Shown here: positions 1-6,223 of the stretch, in pieces | Layout: each line of letters opens with the position of its first letter | How positions within the stretch are numbered: the first letter of the stretch is position 1 | From: Bacillota bacterium | Lineage (GTDB): Bacteria; Bacillota; Clostridia; Saccharofermentanales; UBA5734 | Reading direction: 5' to 3' | DNA length: 6,223 nt | Assembly (NCBI GenBank): GCA_023438965.1 | Contig: JAEXPB010000158.1 | Span: 1 to 6,223, forward strand | Program-made: the position numbers and the translations under genes | Notes under the pieces: model-generated | Databases searched by the model: none | Told to the model about the DNA's origin: nothing | The model's input: only the letters and a program-made list of their open reading frames with translations

Positions 1-2386
<2,386 letters not shown>

Positions 2387-2390
<4 letters not shown>

Positions 2391-2415
2391 CAAATGCCGG
2401 AAAATGTAATAAAAT
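2387..2415 (+). promoter_or_regulatory. Sigma-A-type promoter for rpmE, overlapping the rho stop codon
   Basis: A perfect -35 TTGACA at 2387-2392 is followed by a 17-base spacer and TAAAAT at 2410-2415 (5 of 6 to TATAAT). The -35 box uses the bases of the rho TGA stop. Transcription would start near 2422, leaving a leader of about 80 nt before the rpmE ATG. It would let L31 be made independently of rho. The assignment rests on motif match and spacing only. Confidence 0.65.
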
Positions 2416-2437
2416 CTACTGCGCAACGTCTGATTCT

Positions 2438-2483
2438 GGTGTGGCATACGTATCTAGCCTTTAGCGGGATACGCGCCGCAACC
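2438..2483 (+). promoter_or_regulatory. Structured 5' leader of rpmE, candidate L31 autoregulatory element
   Basis: Between the predicted start and the rpmE ribosome binding site lies a long hairpin. The inner stem CGTATC 2449-2454 pairs with GATACG 2468-2473 around a 13-nt loop. An asymmetric internal loop (ATA 2446-2448 opposite C2474) leads to the outer stem 2440-2445 with 2475-2480, including one G-U pair, extendable by G2438-G2439 with C2482-C2483 past a bulged A. It lacks a following U-run, so it is not a terminator. Ribosomal protein leaders, including Firmicutes L31 types, are known. Membership here is inferred from position and fold and was not tested against a covariance model. Confidence 0.45.
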
Positions 2484-2500
2484 CATGGAAGGTGAGAGAA

Positions 2501-2701
2501 ATGAAACAGGGTATTCATCCCAAATTTGGCAAGTCGATCGTGAAATGTGCCTGCGGTGAAACCTTCGAAACCTTATCCGTTAAGCCGACCCTTAATGTGG
2601 ATATTTGTTCGAAGTGCCATCCATTCTATACCGGACGCCAGAAGCTGGTTGATACCGGCGGACGCGTGGACAAGTTCAAGAAGAGAATGGAGCAGAAATA
2701 A
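2501..2701 (+). CDS. rpmE: 50S ribosomal protein L31, zinc-binding (C+) type
   Basis: Component of the large ribosomal subunit that bridges to the small subunit. The 66-residue product has the family opening [11 protein letters not shown], zinc ligands C16, C18, C36 and C39 (CAC and CSKC pairs), and the signature [23 protein letters not shown]. All four cysteines are present, so this is the zinc-containing paralogue rather than the cysteine-free one made under zinc starvation. The ATG at 2501 is chosen because AAGGTGAG at 2489-2496 makes a ribosome binding site for it, and because the family normally begins at MK. An in-frame GTG at 2492 overlaps that site and would add only three residues. 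The gene follows rho by 110 bases, with its own promoter and leader, and is closed by a terminator 15 bases after the stop. The rho-rpmE neighbourhood is common in Firmicutes. Confidence 0.97.
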   Translation: MKQGIHPKFGKSIVKCACGETFETLSVKPTLNVDICSKCHPFYTGRQKLVDTGGRVDKFKKRMEQK

Positions 2702-2716
2702 TCCTGCAACCTGGGA

Positions 2717-2746
2717 GGGAGGCTTTGACAGATAAGCCTCCCTTTT
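2717..2746 (+). terminator. Intrinsic terminator after rpmE
   Basis: A perfect 9-bp stem, GGGAGGCTT (2717-2725) with AAGCCTCCC (2734-2742), has an 8-nt loop and is followed directly by TTTT (2743-2746). It lies 15 bases after the rpmE stop and ends rpmE transcription. The short U-run suggests some read-through into the DUF1385 gene, whose start is 52 bases further on with no clear promoter between. Confidence 0.88.
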
Positions 2747-2798
2747 GCATCACGACCATTTGCCGTTCGGTCTTTTCCGGCGGCAGGAAGGAACAAGC

Positions 2799-3872
2799 AT
2801 GAAAAAGAACCAGACGGACAACCCGTCGGCTACGGCCCAAACCACGCGTTCTTGCGGCAAGAAGACAACCATCGGCGGGCAGGCTCTGATCGAAGGTTTG
2901 ATGATGATCGGACCGACCAAGAAGGCGATGGCCATCCGCAAGCCGGATGGCACCATTTATCTGGAAGAAATGCCGGCGACCCGTTTCACCGGAGCGGCCA
3001 ATCTGCTTTTCATCCGGGGATCGGTCCGCATGTTCCAGCAGCTGGTAACCGGCACCCGCGCTTTGCTGCGTTCGGCCGAATTCGTCGAGGATGAAACACC
3101 TGCGGCGGAAACCGCTGGCAGTGAGACCGGCGACGGCGCTCCGGACGGCAGCCTGCCGAATGACGGCCCAACCGGCAAGAAAGAGCAGGCCAATCCGATT
3201 TCCGCCTGGTTCGATCGGCTGTTTGATCGGCATAAGGACCTGATGCTCTATATTTCGGCTATCCTGGGCATTCTGTTCAGCGTCGGCTTGTTCATCCTGC
3301 TGCCCAATCTGATCACCAGCCTGATCGGGAAAGTGAGCGGCATGGACTACAACCATGGCGCCGGCTCGATGATCCTGCGGAATCTGCTTGAAGGGGTGAT
3401 CCGGATTGCCATTTTTGTCGGGTATCTGGCTCTGGCATCCCGCATGAAAGATATTCAGCGGGTCTGGATGTACCATGGCGCCGAACATAAAGCTGTGGCC
3501 TGCTATGAAGACCGCCATGACTTGATTGTCGACAATGTCCGCCAATATAGTCGTTTTCACCCGCGCTGCGGGACTGCTTTCATGTTCATTGTCATCCTGG
3601 TCAGTATTGTTGTCTTTTCTTTTTTTGGTTGGTGGGCACCTTGGATCAATCTGTTGATCCGGTTCGCTCTTGTGCCGCTGGTTGCGGGCATCGCCTATGA
3701 AATTATCCGCTTGGCCGGCCGATATGACAATCCGCTGACCCGAGCCATAGCCGCTCCCGGCTTGTGGCTGCAGCGCCTGACGACGGCCGAGCCGGACGAC
3801 AGCATGCTGGAAGTGGCAATTGCCGCACTGCAGGCTGTTGTCCCAGAGCAGTCGCAAAGCGACCAATGGTAA
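2799..3872 (+). CDS. DUF1385 (YqhQ-like) integral membrane protein
   Basis: Conserved Firmicutes family of unsettled function, often annotated as a predicted metal-dependent enzyme. The 357-residue product has the family opening GGQALIEGLMMIGP (26-39) and RKPDG. An acidic, Gly/Pro-rich low-complexity linker follows at about 96-140. Four hydrophobic segments lie near 148-170, 199-214, 260-281 and 285-307. Between segments 2 and 3 are the conserved HGAEHK (226-231), C235 and HPRCGT (254-259). These His/Glu/Cys residues could hold a metal, which is inference. The ATG at 2799 is preferred over an in-frame TTG at 2745 because AGGAAGGA (2785-2792) sits six bases before it and the TTG lies inside the rpmE terminator U-run. 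It stands first in a tight group with prmC and DUF951. The YqhQ-type name is by family resemblance. Confidence 0.92.
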   Translation: MKKNQTDNPSATAQTTRSCGKKTTIGGQALIEGLMMIGPTKKAMAIRKPDGTIYLEEMPATRFTGAANLLFIRGSVRMFQQLVTGTRALLRSAEFVEDETPAAETAGSETGDGAPDGSLPNDGPTGKKEQANPISAWFDRLFDRHKDLMLYISAILGILFSVGLFILLPNLITSLIGKVSGMDYNHGAGSMILRNLLEGVIRIAIFVGYLALASRMKDIQRVWMYHGAEHKAVACYEDRHDLIVDNVRQYSRFHPRCGTAFMFIVILVSIVVFSFFGWWAPWINLLIRFALVPLVAGIAYEIIRLAGRYDNPLTRAIAAPGLWLQRLTTAEPDDSMLEVAIAALQAVVPEQSQSDQW

Positions 3873-3893
3873 GCGCACGGTACGATAACTGAT

Positions 3894-4772
3894 ATGGCCC
3901 TGCCACTGCGACAATTGCATCAGGAGATCAGCCGCAGCCTGCAGGAGGCCGACATCGAGCAACCGCGGCGCGAAGCGGCTCTGATTCTCAGCCATTTTCT
4001 CGGCCTGCCGCTGGCTGGCATCTATGCCAATGCCGGGATGGCTATAGAACCGGACCGGGCCGCCTTGGTTCGCGATGCCGGTCGTCGACGTGCCCAGCAT
4101 GTGCCGTTGGCTTACCTGCTGGGAGAGATCGAATTCTCCGGCTTGACTTTCAAAGTTGGACCTGGCGTCCTGGTTCCGCGTGCCGATAGCGAGATCCTGG
4201 TCGAAAAGGGACTGGAGTCCTGCCAGCGGATACCGCGTCGGGATCGGCCGCTGCATATTCTGGATATCTGTACGGGAACCGGCTGCATCGGCATCAGCCT
4301 GACGGTCCGTTTACGGCAGACCGGTCGTGCGGCCAGACTTTGGCTGACCGAAATAGACCCCGCTGCCGCCGGTTATGCCCAAGCCAATCTGGTCCGGCAT
4401 GACCTGACGGCAGAAACGGTTTTAGCCATGACCGACTTGTTCCCGTCCGACAGATCCCGGCGCTGGGATCTGATTCTGGCCAATCCGCCCTATATTGTCC
4501 GACCGGTCATTGCCACGCTGATGCCGGAGGTGCGTTGCTACGAACCGCTGGCGGCTCTGGATGGCGGTCCGGATGGCTTGGACTTCTATCGCCGGTTGAT
4601 CGACGGGGCTGCCGACCGGTTGGAACCGGGAGGTTGCTTGTTAGTGGAACATGGCTATGACCAGGCGGGACCAGTGACGGAATTGATTGCTAAAAATGGC
4701 CAGTTCGAGCTGATCCCAACAGTCGCTGATTATGGCGGCCGGCCCAGGGTCAGCGGCGGCTGGCGCCGTTAA
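3894..4772 (+). CDS. prmC: Peptide chain release factor N5-glutamine methyltransferase PrmC/HemK
   Basis: Cytoplasmic SAM-dependent enzyme that methylates the glutamine of the GGQ motif in release factors RF1 and RF2, raising termination efficiency. The 292-residue product has an N-terminal helical domain (about 1-80), then the PrmC signature VPRADSE (94-100). SAM motif I is DICTGTGCIG (124-133), and the catalytic/substrate motif is NPPY (197-200). Late family features are ALDGGPDGLDFYRRLI and a C-terminal GGRPRV. Length is normal. The start at 3894 fits the family, but no Shine-Dalgarno is visible. The gap to the DUF1385 stop is 21 bases and in the same frame, so coupling or re-initiation is possible. 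The usual neighbour prfA (RF1) is absent downstream, where DUF951 lies instead. HemK is an old name from a mistaken haem role. Confidence 0.95.
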   Translation: MALPLRQLHQEISRSLQEADIEQPRREAALILSHFLGLPLAGIYANAGMAIEPDRAALVRDAGRRRAQHVPLAYLLGEIEFSGLTFKVGPGVLVPRADSEILVEKGLESCQRIPRRDRPLHILDICTGTGCIGISLTVRLRQTGRAARLWLTEIDPAAAGYAQANLVRHDLTAETVLAMTDLFPSDRSRRWDLILANPPYIVRPVIATLMPEVRCYEPLAALDGGPDGLDFYRRLIDGAADRLEPGGCLLVEHGYDQAGPVTELIAKNGQFELIPTVADYGGRPRVSGGWRR

Positions 4773-4777
4773 AGCGC

Positions 4778-4785
4778 GAGGAGGT
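4778..4785 (+). promoter_or_regulatory. Strong ribosome binding site for DUF951
   Basis: GAGGAGGT lies four bases before the ATG at 4790. It is the strongest site in the DUF1385-prmC-DUF951 group and contrasts with the absence of one before prmC, suggesting the small protein is made at a higher level from the shared transcript. Confidence 0.7.
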
Positions 4786-4789
4786 TTTT

Positions 4790-5017
4790 ATGCCTGCTAA
4801 ATTTTACCTCTATCCGTTTCAGGTTGGTGAAATCGTACATTTGAAAAAACAGCATCCCTGCGGCGGCTGGCTTTGGACCGTCCAACGTGTCGGAGCGGAT
4901 ATCGCCTTGAAATGCCAGACTTGCGGGCATCTCCTGGTGATGCCCCGCCAGCGGCTGGAGAAGTCGTTAAAATCTGTGCAGGCGCCGGCCGGCCAGACTG
5001 CTCCGCCACAAACCTGA
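4790..5017 (+). CDS. DUF951 family small protein, probable zinc-ribbon-like
   Basis: Small Firmicutes protein of unknown function. The 75-residue product has the family pattern FQVGEIVHLKKQHPCGG, then W..QRVGADIALKCQTCGH and MPRQRLEKSLK. Cysteines C24, C42 and C45, with H22 and H47, could form a metal site, which is inference from the CxxCGH knuckle. Family members usually end soon after the MPR..LEK segment. Here a Pro/Gln/Ala tail (about 62-75) is added. The start is set by GAGGAGGT four bases upstream. It follows prmC by 17 bases and is the last gene of the operon. Its TGA abuts the stop of the opposing ORF, and the likely transcript end is the terminator 125 bases later. Confidence 0.9.
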   Translation: MPAKFYLYPFQVGEIVHLKKQHPCGGWLWTVQRVGADIALKCQTCGHLLVMPRQRLEKSLKSVQAPAGQTAPPQT

Positions 5018-5233
5018 TCAGGCCATTTGGTCCATCAGGAGCGCCATGGGCGATGACTGGTCCCACAGCTGCTGCCAGCTCTCCGCCAGCATCTGGCTGA
5101 AGTCGGATGCTTGATTCCGGTTTCTGGATGTTTGAAGCTTAGCCTTCGGAATTTTATTCCGGAGGCATTTTTGATTTTCTATGATTTGATGAGACGATAC
5201 ATGATTATTGAGTAGTTGATATAATGTATTCAT
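5018..5233 (-). CDS. Unrecognised 71-residue ORF, antisense tail-to-tail with DUF951
   Basis: No family is recognised. The product begins MNTLYQLLNNHVSSHQ, has a basic middle (NKIPKAKLQTSRNRNQ) and ends in an amphipathic, Met/Gln/Trp-rich segment (DFSQMLAESWQQLWDQ onward), with no signal peptide or membrane helix. In favour of a real gene: AGGAGG at 5245-5250 on this strand lies 11 bases before the ATG, a perfect -10 TATAAT lies at 5270-5275, and the last 27 codons are GC-rich like the coding DNA nearby. Against: the first 44 codons are AT-rich and contain the terminator hairpin serving the opposite strand. It may be a small regulator, a degraded remnant whose 3' end belonged to a longer gene, or chance. 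Confidence 0.42.
   Translation of the reverse strand: MNTLYQLLNNHVSSHQIIENQKCLRNKIPKAKLQTSRNRNQASDFSQMLAESWQQLWDQSSPMALLMDQMA
5142..5172 (+). terminator. Intrinsic terminator for the DUF1385-prmC-DUF951 operon
   Basis: GCCTTCGGAAT (5142-5152) pairs with ATTCCGGAGGC (5156-5166) as an 11-bp stem with one G-U pair and a three-base loop, followed by ATTTTT (5167-5172). It is oriented for the + strand and lies 125 bases after the DUF951 stop, so the operon mRNA would carry a long 3' UTR antisense to the last half of the minus-strand ORF. Confidence 0.8.
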
Positions 5234-5244
5234 ATTTATATTAG

Positions 5245-5299
5245 CCTCCTGATAAATTCGAATAATGATATTATAAAATACAATACATAATAATGCAAA
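5245..5299 (-). promoter_or_regulatory. Probable promoter and ribosome binding site of the minus-strand ORF
   Basis: On the minus strand a weak -35 TTTGCA (5294-5299) is followed by 18 bases, then a perfect TATAAT (5270-5275), then AGGAGG (5245-5250), and the ATG at 5231-5233. Order and distances suit a short leader of about 30 nt. The surrounding DNA is so AT-rich that a TATAAT by chance is possible. Confidence 0.5.
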
Positions 5300-5337
5300 C
5301 CATTTATCGTCAATTATCTATTACTGTAAGGGGTGAA

Positions 5338-5366
5338 TGTACAATCCACTCGTCATTGTGTACAAT
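5338..5366 (+). promoter_or_regulatory. DUF1836 gene promoter with paired TGTACAAT operator-like repeats
   Basis: TACAAT at 5361-5366 (5 of 6 to the -10 consensus) lies 17 bases after TGTACA at 5338-5343 (4 of 6 to -35). The octamer TGTACAAT occurs at 5338-5345 and again at 5359-5366, spaced 21 bases, about two helical turns. Each copy sits in a near-palindrome: GAATGTACAATC (5336-5347 region) and ATTGTGTACAAT (5355-5366). A repressor dimer on each site would block polymerase, and the DUF1836 protein itself is the obvious candidate. This is inference from layout. Confidence 0.55.
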
Positions 5367-5397
5367 GTAATCAGCAATATCAGGAGGAACGCCCAAC

Positions 5398-5994
5398 ATG
5401 AACGAGCAGCTTGACCAATTGAACCAATGGCTGACCGGTATGGAAAACAAGCATCCGGCGGAATGGGACCTTTTGCCGGATATCGGCCTGTACATGGACC
5501 AGGTGCAGACCTACATCGAGCGTCAGCTGACCTTGTACCGGCGGGATGACAATGACCATTTGCTGACCCCGGCGATGATCAATAATTATATTAAGGATAA
5601 CCTGATTCCCCGGGCGGAGACTAAAAAGTACAATCCCGTTCATTTGGCGCTCTTGATCATGATCGGCACCTTGAAGCAGGTCATGTCAATTCCAACGCTG
5701 ACCCAATTGCTGTCCGCCTGCCGCGACTCGGCGGAAGTTGAAGCTTTATACGGCCATTTCCTCCAGATCCAGCGCGAATCCCTACGTGAAAATGCCGGTC
5801 AGGTTCTTGGCGAGACTCAGGCGTTGACGGGCGGGGAAGAAACGGGTTTCGATGCAGCCAGCGAAGCCGCCCTGCGCAATATTGCTTTGGAGCTGGGCAT
5901 TGAGGCGCGGACGAGAATTCTGATCGCCGAAAAGATCATCAGCCTGCTGCCGGACAAACGGAAAGAAAAAGAAAAAGAGAAAGAAAAGAAGTAA
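5398..5994 (+). CDS. DUF1836 family MerR/HTH-like protein, probable transcription regulator
   Basis: Firmicutes family, probably DNA-binding. The 198-residue product has an N-terminal helical part (1-50), then the family core LLTPAMINNYIKDNLIP...KKYNPVHLALLIMIGTLKQVMSI (about 55-98). The core resembles a MerR-type winged helix-turn-helix, in which the MINNYIKDNLIP segment would be the DNA-contacting part. A helical C-terminal region (101-185) without a recognised effector domain may dimerise. The last residues are a Lys/Glu run (KRKEKEKEKEKK), giving a charged tail and a polypurine DNA stretch at 5959-5991. The ATG at 5398 follows AGGAGG (5382-5387) by ten bases. It has its own promoter with repeat sites and a strong terminator, so it forms a single-gene unit, probably autoregulated. 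No target genes can be named from this window. Confidence 0.88.
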   Translation: MNEQLDQLNQWLTGMENKHPAEWDLLPDIGLYMDQVQTYIERQLTLYRRDDNDHLLTPAMINNYIKDNLIPRAETKKYNPVHLALLIMIGTLKQVMSIPTLTQLLSACRDSAEVEALYGHFLQIQRESLRENAGQVLGETQALTGGEETGFDAASEAALRNIALELGIEARTRILIAEKIISLLPDKRKEKEKEKEKK

Positions 5995-6043
5995 GTATCC
6001 GATCGGCTGATTCATTTGCCGGATTTGTGACCGCGGCTGACAA

Positions 6044-6084
6044 AAGACCTGGAATCGGTTCTGACGCAACCGATTCCAGGTCTT
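6044..6084. terminator. Bidirectional intrinsic terminator between convergent genes
   Basis: AAGACCTGGAATCGGTT (6044-6060) pairs perfectly with its complement at 6068-6084 around a 7-nt loop, a 17-bp stem. On the + strand it is followed by a poor T-run (TCTTATT). On the minus strand the stem ends TCTTTTG, a better U-tract. It separates the DUF1836 gene from the convergent gene ending at 6137 and probably serves both, more strongly the minus-strand one. Confidence 0.85.
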
Positions 6085-6136
6085 ATTCCATAATTCAGAA
6101 CAAATTGATTATGATAAGGTAAAATGAGCCTCCGGA

Positions 6137-6223
6137 TCAGCCGGCCTGCTCGACAGCGACAGCAACAGCGACTGTGGCGCCGACCATCGGGTTGTTGCCC
6201 ATGCCCAGGAAGCCCATCATCTC
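6137..6223 (-). CDS. C-terminal fragment of a probable GGGtGRT family protein
   Basis: The last 28 codons of a gene running in from the right read EMMGFLGMGNNPMVGATV, then AVAVAVEQAG and a TGA stop at 6137-6139. This matches my memory of the C-terminus of the clostridial GGGtGRT glycine-rich protein, a conserved cytoplasmic family of about 330 residues without a settled function. The defining GGGTGRT motif is outside the window, so the call rests on this short tail. Codons are GC-rich and the frame is open to the edge. It converges on DUF1836 with a shared terminator 53 bases after its stop. Confidence 0.6.
   Translation of the reverse strand, partial: EMMGFLGMGNNPMVGATVAVAVAVEQAG

Noticed and set aside
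2492..2494. GTG start for rpmE
   Set aside because: It lies within the AAGGTGAG ribosome binding site that serves the ATG at 2501. L31 proteins begin at the MK of that ATG.
2725..2730. Perfect TTGACA inside the rpmE terminator loop as a -35 box for the DUF1385 operon
   Set aside because: No acceptable -10 occurs 15-19 bases downstream (the sequence there is around gcatcacg), so no promoter is called.
2745..2747. TTG start for the DUF1385 gene
   Set aside because: It falls in the U-run of the rpmE terminator. The ATG at 2799 has AGGAAGGA at proper distance and matches the family start.
2676..4256. 526-codon open frame on the minus strand
   Set aside because: It runs antisense through DUF1385 and prmC, both recognised families with proper starts. 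Its protein is low in hydrophobic order and Gln/Arg-rich, typical of the complement of GC-rich coding DNA.
5013..5022. Palindrome CCTGATCAGG as a terminator
   Set aside because: The arms meet without a loop and no T-run follows. It is better explained by the two abutting stop codons.
4873..5100. Plus-strand open frame overlapping DUF951
   Set aside because: Wrong frame relative to DUF951, with no ribosome binding site and no recognisable product.

Overview
The window looks like a piece of a moderately GC-rich Clostridia-type (Firmicutes) chromosome. The evidence is the gene order rho - rpmE - DUF1385 (YqhQ-like) - prmC, the Firmicutes small families DUF951 and DUF1836, strong AGGAGG-type ribosome binding sites, sigma-A-like promoters, and a convergent fragment resembling the clostridial GGGtGRT protein. 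Coding DNA is GC-rich with GC-rich third positions. The stretch around 5100-5400 is clearly AT-rich. Genus cannot be told from the sequence.

Layout. 1-2390 (+): transcription terminator Rho, 5' end outside the window, with a very long Ala/Pro/Glu-rich extension carrying Arg-rich blocks, a complete conserved ATPase core, and a Gln/Asn/Gly/Tyr-rich C-terminal tail. 2387-2500: a sigma-A-type promoter whose -35 box overlaps the rho stop codon, then a structured leader, then rpmE (ribosomal protein L31, zinc-binding form), closed by an intrinsic terminator at 2717-2746. 2799-5017 (+): DUF1385 membrane protein, prmC (release-factor glutamine methyltransferase) and a DUF951 mini-protein, closely spaced as an operon. 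Its intrinsic terminator appears to lie at 5142-5172, well past the last stop codon. 5018-5233 (-): an unrecognised 71-codon ORF with its own ribosome binding site and -10 box. It ends exactly back-to-back with DUF951 and contains that terminator. 5234-5397: AT-rich divergent promoter region with two TGTACAAT repeats placed on the -35 and -10 of the next gene. 5398-5994 (+): DUF1836 MerR/HTH-like regulator. 6044-6084: a perfect 17-bp hairpin, probably a bidirectional terminator. 6137-6223 (-): the last 28 codons of a convergent gene, probably the GGGtGRT family protein.

How it fits together. rho, rpmE and prmC are core gene-expression functions: transcription termination, ribosome structure, and peptide-release competence. 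The DUF1836 block is a separate, probably self-regulated unit. I see no mobile element, CRISPR array, tRNA or rRNA. The least ordinary features are the two disordered arms of Rho (especially the prion-like/RGG-like C-tail), the promoter-plus-leader of rpmE, the operator-like repeats at the DUF1836 promoter, and the small antisense ORF that shares DNA with a terminator.
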